Assembly: GCA_004123355.1 (NCBI GenBank)
Contig: SCHM01000001.1
Location: 5,758,001 to 5,822,000 of the forward strand
Origin: Amphirosellinia nigrospora
Taxonomy: Eukaryota > Ascomycota > Sordariomycetes > Xylariales > Xylariaceae
Length of the DNA: 64,000 bases
Direction of reading: 5' to 3'
In this document: positions 34,210 to 46,506 of the stretch, piece after piece
Position numbering within the stretch: the first letter of the stretch is position 1
Layout of the letters: each line of letters starts with the position of its first letter
The notes under the pieces: generated by a model
The model's input: the letters and a program-made list of their open reading frames with translations, nothing else
What the model was told of the DNA's origin: nothing
Databases searched by the model: none
Made by a program: the position numbers and the translations under genes

Positions 34210-36990
34210 TCAGTAACGATGCAATTGCCATAGAAATCGTTTCCAGAGCTGCCCATGTCGAGGTGCATTTAGCTCCGGCTTATTTGGAGTACTCATGGTC
34301 GCCTTTCCATTTCCAACCTGATCTTTATTATTGTCATATTTCGATTCCTGCTGTTTCAAAATCTTCGATTCCACAGCCTGCAAGACCTCCAATTCCTTCT
34401 CGAGGATGTTCTTTGGGCAAGAGAAGCTGACGAAGACCATAGCGAAGCCTGTGGAGATGCTACACTAGTCAGTAATCTTCTGCGTCGGGCTGATCGCGTT
34501 TCTTATTTGGCGTCTGAGTTTCGTAGATTGGGGCATAGTGACGATGACTCGCTGAACATCAAATAGGCCTTCAATTCCAGAACTCTTGATTAGAATTGGG
34601 GTTGGCGAAATCATAGTTTCAACGTCGTCTGGCTCCATTCTGGATCTGCTAGACTTGCGCTCGGGGATATCAGCAAGCACATTTCTTAGCTCATCTGGCA
34701 AGCCCGGTGCATGTTCATGCGTGCCTGGGCCGCTGCTCGCGGCGGCTGCGTCAACTTTATCAATACTCTTGATGTATGCCAGGAAACAGGGATCTAGACA
34801 CACGGATCAAGCCGGGACAAAGAGACTCTCTGTATATTAGGTAGTTAAGTAGTCACATAGAGCCCACGGAGATGACTTAACTGGCTCTCCGTGCAACAAC
34901 AGATGTCTACACCCTACCTCAAGATCCGTGGCAATATATGAGAGGACTTGAGCATTCAAGATTTCCAATCTCTCCTGCTCCAACCTCTTTACCTCATCAT
35001 TAGCGCTCTCAGGGGATTTGGGTAGCGGCGATTTAGGGCCGGCTAGGAATTCAGGTATGTTGTTTTTTCGGCGATTCACCTTGTGACGAATTACTAGAAT
35101 TCTTTCGTCCAAAATCTTTGAACGACGGACCCTTGAATCCCCCAATGCGCATACCAGATAGAGTAGGCGACGCCGATACTTCTGAACCTGACCTTTTTGA
35201 GCCAAAATTTGGCGTGTTGAAAGACATCATATCCTTTGGTAAATAGGGAATCTTTACTTGAGATGAAAGCGAACATTAATGAGGAAGAGAGGGTATCGAA
35301 TGCCCCTGGGGAGGAAGGACTATCCCAGATCCGGCTGATACCCCGCCTGGTCCCTTCCTCAAGCTTGATGTAGCTGCGTCCTCGAGCTTGATTTCAATGT
35401 ATTTGAGTAGGTATTTTCTCGAAATTCTGGATATGAGGCTTCAGGTATTTGAATTTACGTCGTTTCATAATTCTCAATATCTCGCTGACCCACTTCATTT
35501 TTCCAATTAGCAACTAAGCTCATAGGGATATTGTAGGAGTGGTGTAGTAAGATAAATAAGAGCAACTCATGAGTAAACCGATCGTCTTTTAATTGGCGAC
35601 GTTTGATAGAATCAAGGATACTCAGAAGCATACCTTGTATTTGCTCTTCAATGCTGTTAGAATGCGAGGCTTGAAGATAGCTTGAGGCAATACTTACCAA
35701 ATCATTCAAGCAGTCGTAACGTTCAATTTGCAGAAGTGCGGCTAATCTCTTCTCAATCTCCTTTTTGTGGTTTTATTCGCGGCCAGGCACGGATGCTTCT
35801 AGTAATGACTTCTGCCACGTAGACGGCTGCTGTATTGCTTTCCCGACCAACTGAAAACTGATACGTCGTTCGATGTAATAATAACTTCATCCAGGAGGCG
35901 TGAGAACGCTTTGGTAAGACCCTCAACCTTGAACGTGGGAAAACGGACGCCAAGCATGCCCATAAGGCCATAAGCGCGATCGATTTCCTCAGTCGCATCT
36001 CTTGGACACATGAGGCCCATTAACTTTGATGTTGAGAAACTGCTGCTAGGCCACGTTGCCACATACCGAGGTCGCGGACATTACCAAAATCCTCAATGTA
36101 ATTGCGATCATCTACGATAAGCTGCCCTATAAGGCTGACGATGCATTTTAGGAGAATTCCGATGATATGCCTTATTGTTGTAGGGTCTGAAGATAGACAT
36201 TCTTCAGCTGAGGACTTGACCCAAGGTTTGAGAACATTTGAGATCTTCGAAGTTAAGTCGTTGTTAGCTATTTCCAACGTCGAGGCCGTGGCATTCACGG
36301 TTTGCGTCACCAACGCCCTTGCCGTGTAAAGGTCAATATCGCTGCGGATACGAAAGCTCATTGCATCAAGCATGACGATTAGCCTTCGCGCTTGTACTAT
36401 AATAGTCTCAACGGGCTCAAGGTGCCCCGACTAGTTTGACCGTCAATTCAGCTCTCTTTAGGCTATGAAAGGGGGGTGGGGGGCTTCGAGATAACCAATA
36501 CGCTTTAAAAGTGCTTGTCTTCAGTACTTAATTCATCAAACACGCACGCCAGCTCCTCCACATTCTTCCCATTACTCAGCAAACCTATGAAAGGGTTTCG
36601 GGTGTCTAGATAACTATAGAGAGAAATAAAGGGGCATAAAGAGTACCAGTATCCTAATTTCTCGACCGGTCGACTTAAGAACTCCCAAGACTAGTTGATG
36701 AAAAACTTTGTCCTGCTCGTAACAAGTTCTTGGAGTGTCCAAGCCCTCGTCAACCACTGAGGCTCATAACCGCGAATCTCGTCGTACGTCGAAATGTTGG
36801 GTTTCAGCTTGATCTTGCCCAAGTTGAACTCATCCCAATTCTGTACCCATTCTCGGGCTCTGGGTCTGAACAATTGCCAATCGTATAACCACTCCTGAGC
36901 GAAGCCCCTAGGGCTGTCGAGGTGAACCAAGCAAAACGCGTCGTTCTTATAGCTCAACCTCCGGGGTCTCGATTTGCTATTTTTAACAAG
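34210..36990 (-). pseudogene. Decayed HET-domain (heterokaryon incompatibility-type) gene
   Basis: Pieces of one large protein follow each other on the minus strand. They include the HET-type block GYEPQWLTRAWTLQELV (about 36730-36780), ATEEIDRAYGLMGMLGVRFP (about 35960) and a C-terminal region with SSGIEGLFDVQRVIVTMP and FAMVFVSFSCPKNILEKELE. The amino terminus with the usual start of a HET domain is missing. Breaks include an in-frame TAG at 36693-36691, another at 34467-34465 and a frame shift near 36030. A 157-bp TG...CA element sits in the coding sequence at 34777-34933. Both TAGs are what CAG or TGG codons would become by C-to-T or G-to-A change, as repeat-induced point mutation produces. 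I consider it non-functional, in contrast to its neighbours. Confidence 0.7.
34777..34933 (-). mobile_element. Solo-LTR-like element, copy 3, inside the HET gene
   Basis: On the minus strand it starts TGCCACGG and ends CCTGGCA, 157 bp, and matches copies at 9215 and 42352 along its length. The flanks are TATAT and TACAT, a 5-bp target duplication with one C/T difference. Without the element and one duplicate, the codons ...CTC TCA TAC ATC AAG... read straight through, so it landed in an exon. It brings an in-frame stop. Confidence 0.8.
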
Positions 36991-38267
36991 ATCTTGGCTC
37001 TGGGGATACTGTTTCTAGAGTTCGTTTCGGGAGTTATAGTTTATATAAGTGCTGTAGTAGTAGCTTATATTGTTAGATTTTTGTATCTAGTGCTATAAGC
37101 TAGAGTAATATACGAATATAATTTTAACTACAAAATTAAAATAGCTACAATTGAAACATGCTTGCTTATTAGATGCTGTTAAATAAGTAGGATCACGATA
37201 TAGTAAGAGGTCTTTTGCTTAGGTACTTTCGTGCAGTTTTATTTTGACTATAGCGCTTTAGGAGGGGTATCGCTGGAGAAATGTCACCGGGCACGATGCC
37301 ACTAAAGGCTCCCGTTTATCAAGAGACCTATAAAGCTACAGGTTTTAAATCGTAACATTTAACTGAATGATATTTAATTTGATACTGCTCCTGAATTTCT
37401 AGGTATCAACGCAACAGTGCTGTCCTGTCAAAGTGTAGAACCGAAGCTGAGCTAAACCCCTCTCTTTCGCCACGCAAAGGCAGCAGGACAGTTTCCCCAA
37501 GTCTTATTTTCAGCTGTTGTGGTTATCAAATAGCCACCAATCATGTTGTGATGATATCAATTAAAAATTTGCCTTACCTAGGCGTCTTGTTGAGGTGGTA
37601 TTCAAGGAGAGGTATTACTCATAGGCCCTAATAGAATTGCACCTTTTACCCTTCGGGTCCGAATGATAACGAGATTCCTTGGCATCGTAGGACAGGATGA
37701 TAAAGATTTCAACACTGATAGGTGAGAAAAGAGGAAGAAGATGCTTGCCTGCAACAGGGTTATAGCGGAAACGCCAGGTATACCAGAATACGTGGACGGG
37801 GGAAAGGCAGATTTGGACAGACTCTGTAGCCATGATACGTCGACCGCTAGATTTTGGTATTCTTATTGGGTAGACATCAGCAGTCGAGCTGCGAAAACTA
37901 AGCGGCGGCAAGGATAATCGCTTTTTCTCCAAGCAAGCACATAGATTGGGCTCGCTTATTTGAGCAGCGTCGACGACTTCTCGGCCTGCAGCCGTGGGTA
38001 GCATTTTTGGCCCCTATGGAACTATAAACTCCAGTGAGGCTTTAGCTATGGCTGCATGGGCATTTCGGATTTGTCGATGTATTGCTAATAAATCCAGCTC
38101 AGCCAACGCAGCCACCCGGCTGTACCGACGCCTTCAACTGAGTGAGTCTACACCATTCCACAGTTTACTTAGCATGCCAAAAAAGACAGCCCTGGAACCG
38201 TGCCTAGACAACCTCATCCTTACAAGACTACAACAAGCAAACACTGACCACAAACATAAGACACGAG
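36991..38267. other. Intergenic region with an AT-rich patch
   Basis: About 37020-37240 is strongly AT-rich and TA-dinucleotide-rich, as in sequence degraded by repeat-induced point mutation. It lies where the missing 5' part of the HET gene should be. A 129-codon minus-strand open frame at 37615-38004 has no recognisable features and is not called. Confidence 0.5.
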
Positions 38268-39695
38268 ATGCCGAATCCTCCCGTTCCCTCTGCTGAGGGA
38301 TATGGCGAGGTAGTTGAAAACACTCAGCAAACACTCACTGTAGCATCCACCATCGTCGAACTCGTTCGCGAACCAGTACGTTCGTTTCTGGCGAGAAAAA
38401 ACGCACGCGCAGCACTCTACGAGGGTCTTGGGGAGTGGGCCGAACAAGCTTTCGACGCAACCAACCACTGCCAGCAGCCTGTCCTTCGGGAGGAGGCCTT
38501 CTTGAGACATCTATTTGACAACAAAGCGCGTTTTCAACCATCCGGGTTGTGCCGCGCCACTTTTGCCTGGGCAAAACTGCTTTATTCTTTAGACGTCCGA
38601 CCTGACAGCAAAATCATCGAATGGCAGCCATTAGGAAAGGATGCTGACCCGGCCGAATCGGGTACTATTGAACTCGAGCTCGAGGGGTCAGTTCTTTGTC
38701 ACATCGTTAATCTCTACCAAATCTACGACAATCCCTATGGCGCTTCGCTAGAAAGACTTCATGATCGAGGCGTAACGTGGCAATTTAGCTTCGGGGACTT
38801 AACCATCCACCCCGGACACAATAGCAATACAGGCAACGGTGCCGCCAGGATTATTCCGGGGCTCTCATCGTGGACTGTCACGTTTAGGCCGTCTTCGAAC
38901 TACAAGCTTTCGGCAACTCGAGAGCCATTCATGACGAAATACAATCGTAATATTGAGAAATCTGGTGGCCCTCTGGCCTTCGAGCCCAACACCGTCGCTA
39001 TCAACTATGTTAGCACAGCACAGCATTGTACCTATTCGCACGGCGTGCTTGGGCTTCCAGATCCAAATGACAGCTTACGCAGTCGCTGCCTTAGCTTGTA
39101 CAGTTGCTTGAGCACCTTTCTCCCTCTTCTAGGTAATTACGGGTCAGGACCTAATAGTTATGAGTTGTGGAGGGCTGCGCGCAGCAAGCCGTACCTCGTG
39201 ACGCCATCCTGGATAGAGCAAGCTAATCGTATTAAGCGGCGCTTGACGACGAACGGAGGCGTGGACGATGGTCTAGCGAATACATGGTCGGGTTTCTTGC
39301 CAGGAACCCAGATGCAGTCGAAAGAATGACCGACTACCTGGGCCACTGGTGTTTTCCAAGTGTGTCCTGGCAGATGCTGTGCGAGACAAAGTGAAGGATC
39401 TCTGTTTCTACAAAGAGGATACATTCATGTTTGCGTGGGATATGGAGAGCCCTTCAATGAACGGGAACTCCCCAGAAAGCGTGGTCATGAACCAGCTGCC
39501 GCACGCATTAAAATTTTGAGTCAAGAATCTCCGAGAACATGGCTAAGCCCCTTAGCTGAGATGGTGCCTGAAGTCATGCGAGTTCTACGTTGTCGAACGA
39601 TTCCGCCATGTCCGGTATTGGTTGTAGGGCTTACATCGGCCCATACACTTTGGAAGTCAACTTGTTACGTTCAGGGCCATGTGCCTACTCGTTGA
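38268..39695 (+). CDS. Unrecognised protein, frame broken
   Basis: A 353-codon open frame begins MPNPPVPSAEGYGEVVENTQ. It continues through three single-base frame changes (about 39265, 39391 and 39514, the last two in A runs) into coding-like sequence such as GFLARNPDAVERMTDYLG, DLCFYKEDTFMFAWDME and LSQESPRTWLSPLAEMVPEV, ending at about 39695. Corrected, it would be about 475 residues, soluble, without a signal peptide or membrane helices. The balanced composition and the restoration of the frame at homopolymers argue for a real gene. I do not recognise the family. It lies 6.7 kb past the PKS with mobile-element debris between, so no link to the cluster is claimed. Confidence 0.55.
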
Positions 39696-42351
39696 GTTCT
39701 ATAGAGTGTCGCTACTGACACTTCGGAGGAGGGAAACGTCTAAGTATTGGCAGGGTTTTGTGGCCTGAGGTCTTCTGATAAGTCCTGGGTAGGATGAATT
39801 AGTCCTTAACAAATAAAGAAGTATTTGCCGTCACAGATTAAATCTCAAGCGATTACCTTCCTGAATAGTCGGTCCGAATATCGAGAGAAGCGAGAAATCC
39901 TGGCGAGGTACCTAGGAGGTAGGTAGTCGACACGGTGAACCCATTCTCTCAGGCTTTGAAGATACTTACCTAGGTACTTAGCCTATGGCCAAGCTAAGTG
40001 CATCTGTAGCGGGTTTGGGAGTCTTGTAATGGAAGGGAACAGCGACATGCTAGGGTGCTGTCTTTATGTGACCTCCAGACCAGCTCCGTTTTCGAGGCGC
40101 TGCTCTGCTAGCCCCCATCTGTCGCATTTCAGAGCAATATTACTCAGATCGTTCGATCGGGGCTGAATCCACCATCCTGACTTATAGGCTAGAGGCCATG
40201 GAAAATATTCTGGGCTTCGGTGCAGGCTGAGTGTAGGGTTCTCAAGTCGACACCTTCAGGGAAGAATTCACCTGCGACAGTGATCCTCCCAGAGCCGACC
40301 ACGTGGGGCAGAATGCTGGGTACGGGAGGACTGATGTGCATAGCTTCATCGATTCAGGCCGGCCGATTCACGATTTCCTGCAGCTCTCGACTAGCAAACC
40401 AAATAAGACATGTGCAGTCATCTGAAGCTAAGAAAGCATCACAGATCTCGTGTGTTTGACAGTTCTAGACGAGGTAGAACAACTTCACTGTCACAGAGTT
40501 GATCATGCCATCTATGCCGCTAATTATGAACAGGCTGGCTTCCGATGTAAGTTCTTCGTGGAAAAGTTTCCTGCCACTTTCCATATGTCGTCATCATGAG
40601 GGTTGTCATTATGTCACTTCTTAGCAAACATGCAGCTAAGCTCCATGAGTGAAGGAACGCCTATAATAAGCTTGCCGAAGAGGAGAGAATGCAAATCAAA
40701 CATGAACAAGGACTTCTTATGTCACACGGATCTTGCACGGAGCTCGCTAAATACTACCATACGAGGCTAATCAAGTCGTACGGAGCCGTACGAATCTCGT
40801 GAGTCTCAGTTAGTCGCCGAAAGCTGAAATAGAACACCGAGACACACAGACTCCGGCTACATGGGGTTTTATTCAGGTCTACGGAGGTTCGCGAGGCTGT
40901 AGAAAAGATAGGAGTAAATTCGAGCACGAAAAGAAATAGAATCCTCCTGCCTGGAGAATAGAAACTTAGATCTTTATGGCACCTGTCATGACACAGAACT
41001 GCACACTATGCCACAACACTACAAAAGTAGAACGTTGTCAATTCGAGCACCTGACTGCCTGCAGTTGACTATACATGTACTGGACTTGTGACAGCACCTT
41101 TGGCACATTGGTTGATTTCATTCGATTCAACTATTCCAAGCCCTTTATCTGAGCCCTGGTGACAGAAACTACCTTCGTAGACGTGGCAGGCCATATAATA
41201 TACATGTAATCTCTTTGTCCGTAATTCCAAGACATAGTACTCATGCTAAAGCTACATTAGAAGGTATTGATTCGATTTTGGCTTCGCTAAAAGATTTTGT
41301 CCAAAAAATTGGCAAGGCGGGGAATCGAACAGCTAGTCTAATTTACGAGTTTCATGCCAGGGGTGGAAGGACTGGCACAGGAACTACAACTAACTGCCGT
41401 TCTTGACAATAAGTCCTCTGGGCAACAAGAAAAAGGAATAAAAAGAACGACAAGCTAAATCGAACATCTGAATATGTATTTCAATTAAACGGTTTTGTTC
41501 TTTTATAAAAAAAAACAAAAAAAAAAGCTGCACTCGAAGTGCAAAGGCCCCAAGGAACTGCAGCCACCTTTCCCTTACGCCGAACCTGGTACCCGACATG
41601 TCCGTTGCACCCTAACATCTGGCCATGCACGTAATTTACAGGCACTAACACCATTGAGCCACGGCAGGGTATCATATGACTCAATGGCTGTTCCTTGGGG
41701 CGTTGAATACTAGCACCTTTTCCTAATATATAAGGCTGCCATAGTAGCCCCACCTCATAGGTATTGATTGTTGCCCCGGCACCACCACGTACCTAAGTAA
41801 GTACCTAGGTAGGTAAGTACTCATGTACCCAGACCCAAAACACTGCTTCCATATGATGGTAGCTTGGTACCTACTACTATGATTATTGTGTTGATTCTTG
41901 TTGCTTTCCTGCTCAAAAGTTGAAGTACAGCTGTTTGGCAAAAGCTATTGAGTAGCCACACCGGTTCATTAACAGGACTTCTGTTAACAGCACGCGAAGT
42001 AACTCGGGTTTTTAATGCAAAAAATGCGTCATGAAGATCTGCATTCTGCATTCGAGAACACAATCAAACTGTGTGGAAGAAAAAGATTTGGATCAGTATC
42101 GCATAGGAGCAAACCACGGACCACAACTTCGACCCCAATACCACGAGATGCATCCGTATGCCATTCGGAAGGAGGAAAGTAACCCTGACAGGGGGTTCGA
42201 TCCAGATTTTAGCCAATCTCGAAGCCAACTCCACGACGAGTTTAGGAAGCTCGCCAGCCAATCGATTCAACTCCAACTGTTCGAGTGTTGAGTATACCCA
42301 AATCCTGATTTCCTTGATGTGACAGTAAATAGACTCTTGGTAGACACACCT
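39696..42351. other. Long intergenic region, no gene supported
   Basis: About 2.6 kb with only scattered short frames. It contains GTAC/TACCTAGG repeats at 41792-41822 and A/T runs near 41508-41530. Facing frames at 42031-42291 (+) and 42064-42357 (-) end at the LTR-like element. One may be a gene remnant, but neither is recognisable. Confidence 0.4.
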
Positions 42352-42496
42352 TGTCACGATCCACGCAAGGGTAGGGTGTAAACATCTGTTGTTGCACAGA
42401 GGACCAGTGAAGTCATCTCCGTGGGCTCTACGTGACCATATGGCTATATACGAGGAGTCTCTTTGTCTAACTGGTCTCTGATCCCTGTTCCTGGCA
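42352..42496 (+). mobile_element. Solo-LTR-like element, copy 2, with perfect 5-bp duplication
   Basis: A 145-bp block starts TGTCACGATCC and ends CCTGGCA, flanked on both sides by CACCT (42347-42351 and 42497-42501). It has the same family core as the copies at 9215 and 34777. Length, TG...CA ends and 5-bp duplication are those of a solo LTR or a TRIM-type terminal repeat. Confidence 0.85.
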
Positions 42497-45455
42497 CACC
42501 TATTTCCTAATACTCAGATTATTTCATTGCTACTGGAAATCATAATCTAACTGTCTCGCTTCTCTAGGTGTACCCTGCTGCTTCGTTGCTCCCGTCATCG
42601 ACAATGTAGATCCATTCGCCGTACTGTGTTCCGATGAAAAAACAACAGCTAAGTGTATAGGAACCGGCAACATACCGCTCATGCGGACATTCGATATATT
42701 GTGGATGACGCGGAACATTGATGCGATGCAACAATCTCAACTTGCCATATTAAATAGTCTAGCACGTATGATTCCGGGGGACAGACAAGATCCAGCCAAC
42801 GACGTGAAACCTGGCATCATAAATGATGCATACCCCTCCTCAGTGCAGCTACACCGGCGCGTCTTGTGGTATCATGGCATATCGGTGTAGAAGGAGAACC
42901 TCAACTGCCAAATAGAAGGCCTAAAAAGGTTATTCATAGGTAGAGATTGATCTGTTGCTTTTTCAGAACTGCTACATGGTTATCATATATGCACCAGACC
43001 ACTTTGCTCGTGGGATCTACCGTGACAAATCGCGTAACGGGACAACATTGAATACTTATGAGACAGTTTCTTTGCAGGAGGTGGCAATCTATTCGCACGG
43101 GAAGATTTGCCCGGTGTGACACCGACGGGATCTCGACTATGCCGGGTTATTATGACCACGATTATGCACGTCTCTTAAAAGAGGGCAGGCTGGTTGAGCA
43201 AATTACCTCGGTCCCCTTGAGCGATGCAGGGGACCTTTGGCACACAGCTCTCCCAGAGGATCTACCGACATTGGAAAAAGTTTATTCTCTTCCCACGTTT
43301 GTCCTCTAGCGAAGCAAACGAAGAGAATCCAACCGCCTTTTAGCAGAGCATCGCGCTATCCGAACTAACCAATTTATGCTAAGAATGGAGCTAGAGCGGT
43401 TCTTCTTCTCCTTCTTCTATCTCATATATCTTGATTCGGTGCCTTATGAGCGTAGAAATTTGATAGATTCCAATCCATTCTAGTTCTTCTCTCATTGCTT
43501 CTTCAAGATTCACAGCGATTAATGCTATCAAAGGGCGAATCCACAAATTGTATTGGGACCAACGGCTGAACGCAGCCTGCACTCATTAACCCGTGTCAAA
43601 CCTGGCACTTCAAAGTAGGGGTATGAATTGGCTTCTCTTATTGCGCAAAACATGTAATCTCCTTGTAGGCAGGCTAGTTCGTAGCCACACATATACATAC
43701 ACGTTGCCCCCAGGGCCTCAGGGCTCAAAGGGTCTGTGTGGGGCTTGTATAGGTGAGGCTCAGAGGGGCCCAGGCGAGATATTGTGAAATCTCGATCACG
43801 TAATATGCTTGTAGTCACCATTAAACAACATTACGACAAGATATTTCTGTAATCCGAGAACCTCCCGGATAACGGGTTCAAATTCTACCTCTTTTCTCTC
43901 TACCCGTTAAATCTCAAAAGCCCTGGAGTCCATGATACTGCCATGGAACTATCGTATTCTAGGATAATAGAAGTTTCCGCCAGCTAAACATGAAAGTCAT
44001 GTCCGATAATTGTTCTTCTACAAGTTTATACAAAGCTAGCCTCATTCTTACTGAATTGTAGGAGGTGGGGACCTGAAAGCTTACTGGCGTGGCATATAAA
44101 TAACTCCATCATTTCCTATCACCGAACGGCCGATTTTCCGGAGCAACTTGTCCTAATACTATCCTTGAATCAAACGTGAAAATAACCTGGGTAGGGTTAG
44201 TGGGGCCACTTGACATGGGCGCCTTGTCACTTTACCTAGGTAGGTAACTTATCGAATTATCAACGACTTTGTCAGCAATAACTTGTGTCCAATTCCAAAA
44301 GGATTACGTCACAAACCTTCCGAGCAATGAAAAGGAGCCAGCATACATCAATTTTTAGATTATGACATCGACTGACTTCATCTGTGGCCTGAGTAAATGG
44401 ACTAGATAGAAGGCACCAAGGGAATTCATCTCCTGATTATCGTACTATTGTGTTGCTGTTATTATAACCACAATGGCATTTAGCTTGTCTATTATTTTAA
44501 CTTCCTGTTTTAACAGATAATGTAATCAAACAACTTAATTCGAAATATATATCACTGCTATTGATACCTAACTATCGCCAATGCCACCGACCCGTTTTCC
44601 ATATCACGAGACAACACCTAAGACTTCACATGAAAGTATGAGGCTTCTCTCTATAGCTTCTAGTCTACAAGGTGGTTTGGAGATCTTTACGTAGGTAGTA
44701 AAAAGTCTACCTACCTTATCCTGGCCCCCACCCCATTCTAAATTCAACTGGTCTCCAGTTCGCACTAACTACAACACCTTTCTGTTTTACTGACAGGATG
44801 AATAAATCAAGTAAACCCCTAATTTTACAGATCTCATATTCTCTATCCTAACATACCTAAAACCATCTATAACTTGCCAATCTAAATACCGTACATCCTG
44901 CCGTATACATTATTTCTGCAAGTGACGGAGCCGACTTCCCGATCCGGCCCAACCCCAACCTCCACTACGATGGCCAGAGCCCGATCCCGATCCCGACCAA
45001 TCTCCACCTCACCCGAACCGAGAGCTAGAGGGTTTATTGTCGCAATGGTGGACAAAAAGCTCAGCCGTGCACGAAGTTTCAACGCCCTAGCCGAAGAAAG
45101 TAACATAGTTACGTGCGTGATTTTCAAATGTTCATCATGAAATTGCACCTGGCTGGGCATAAATAACCAACACATTCGGCAGATCAAATCATGGCATCGA
45201 CAGAGCGTTGGCTAAGCTACCTTAGAAGAAAGCATCAATTGGATGTACTAGACATGTTACAGCAAATTTTTTTTCCAGAAATTTGCCAATTATTCGCATG
45301 GATGTCGCAAATTCTGTCCTCAATATGTTATTATTCCGAATATGGGACTATAATATCGATCATAATCATGCGATGCGTCGTTATGTGCGTCATGTATGTA
45401 TACAATGGTCTAGGGCGGTGGTTTCTCCACCGTTTAGTTGTCGTCCAACGTCTGT
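42497..45455. other. Intergenic region with possible gene fragments
   Basis: Mostly AT-rich and non-coding. Two plus-strand patches look protein-like: about 42681-42890 (containing DILWMTRNIDAMQQSQLAIL) and about 43138-43309 (MPGYYDHDYARLLKEGRLVE and onward). They are not clearly connected and no family is recognised, so they may be relics of one broken gene. TACCTAGGTAGG repeats lie near 44231 and 44690. Confidence 0.35.
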
Positions 45456-46506
45456 CTATATGCCTGGTAGCCCGATAAGTCCTCTCAGTGCCGGTATCCA
45501 TCTTGGGAGGATATAGACTGCGTACACAGCCATAGAAGCGACAATTAGCCCAGTAAGCTGCGAAGCAAGTTAGGACGTAAACAGACCAACTGAGGAAACC
45601 TGACCTTCTCGAACCATGTATGGAAGTAGACAGCAGTCATAAGCAGCATCCAGAGCGACAACCCCACGACACCTAATGCAAACTTGCCACCAAGACCCAG
45701 AACCCTCTCATGCACCACCGCCGTACGATCAGACTCGACGCCAGCGCCCTTAACGGCACCATCGCCCATAACGATAGCCCGGTCATCTCCGCTGCCTATG
45801 ACTTTCGCGCCCGCTCTCAGGATGACCCAGACGACCTCTTGCATAAGGAAGCAGCTTCCAAGGACGAGTAAGAACACGTGTCCGGAGATATCGTGGCCGC
45901 CACTCCAATTCCCACCAGCCGTGCGACACGCCGCGGCGGTGACAACTCCTTCTGCTCGGCCGTGCCCGCGGACACAGCGTCGTAGGCAACCTCACACTTG
46001 CCGCCGGTGAACCTGAAGCCACGATCGATAAGGGCGGGCCGAAGCACCACTGGGTGACGAGGATCCACCAGCCGGTGACGAGGGCCCAGCGGCTGCGGCC
46101 CTGGTGGCCAAGCGGCCGTTCTGGAGCGCAGGGTGCGTGGCAACAAAGGCGACAAAGGCGACGGTGATCCACAGCCACCCGCGCTTGACGAAGAGGACGT
46201 TGAACAAGTTGTCTTTGCGCGCAAAGTATGACGGCGCTTGGGCCTGGACGTGGGACTGCCTCGCGGCATCGTAGGGCGCCGCGCGGGTTTCGGGGGATAC
46301 CACTGAGAACAGCGTGCCGAAGACGAGGATGACGGGTACGCGGCGAGGAAGAGGGTTTCGAGAGGCGTTGGTAGGAACGGCGAGCTACGTGCAGTCGGAG
46401 GCGTCGTCGCGGGGCCGCTGGCTGACGTATAAGCTACACCATTGCTGCGGCTGCCGCTGGCCATCTTGGATTCTCGTGATCTGAGGGCGCCGTGGTTTAC
46501 AGCCAT
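45456..46506 (-). CDS. FIT2/Scs3-family ER membrane protein, frame broken
   Basis: Fat-storage-inducing transmembrane family, ER proteins with acyl-CoA diphosphatase activity needed for lipid-droplet budding and phospholipid balance. Recognised by DNLFNVLFVKRGWLWITVAF, RWALVTGWWILVTQWCFGP, DRGFRFTGGKCEV, the catalytic GGHDISGHVFLLVLGSCF at about 45895-45845 and the second His in TAVYFHTWFEK. Exon 1 is 46506-45605 and exon 2 is 45557-45456. Exon 2 encodes LTGLIVASMAVYAVYILPRW and the end of the protein. Four frame breaks (about 46350, 46110, 46030, 45920) fit one missing base each, at least two of them in C runs. The start is either the ATG at 46506 or the one at 46464 (MASGSRSNG). Both catalytic histidines are present, so the gene is probably functional. 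Confidence 0.82.

Noticed and set aside
41585-41675. Minus-strand tRNA-like or SINE-like block (A-box-like TGGCTCAATGGT, followed by a T-rich tail at 41508-41530)
   Set aside because: The expected T-arm does not pair and the B-box is poor (GGTTCGGCG). No second copy was seen in the window.
42190-42210. tRNA B-box-like GGTTCGATCC
   Set aside because: Flanking bases cannot form the T-stem (GGGGG against CAGAT).
43860-43900. tRNA B-box-like GGGTTCAAATTC on the plus strand
   Set aside because: T-stem and acceptor stem do not form, and there is no A-box at the right distance.
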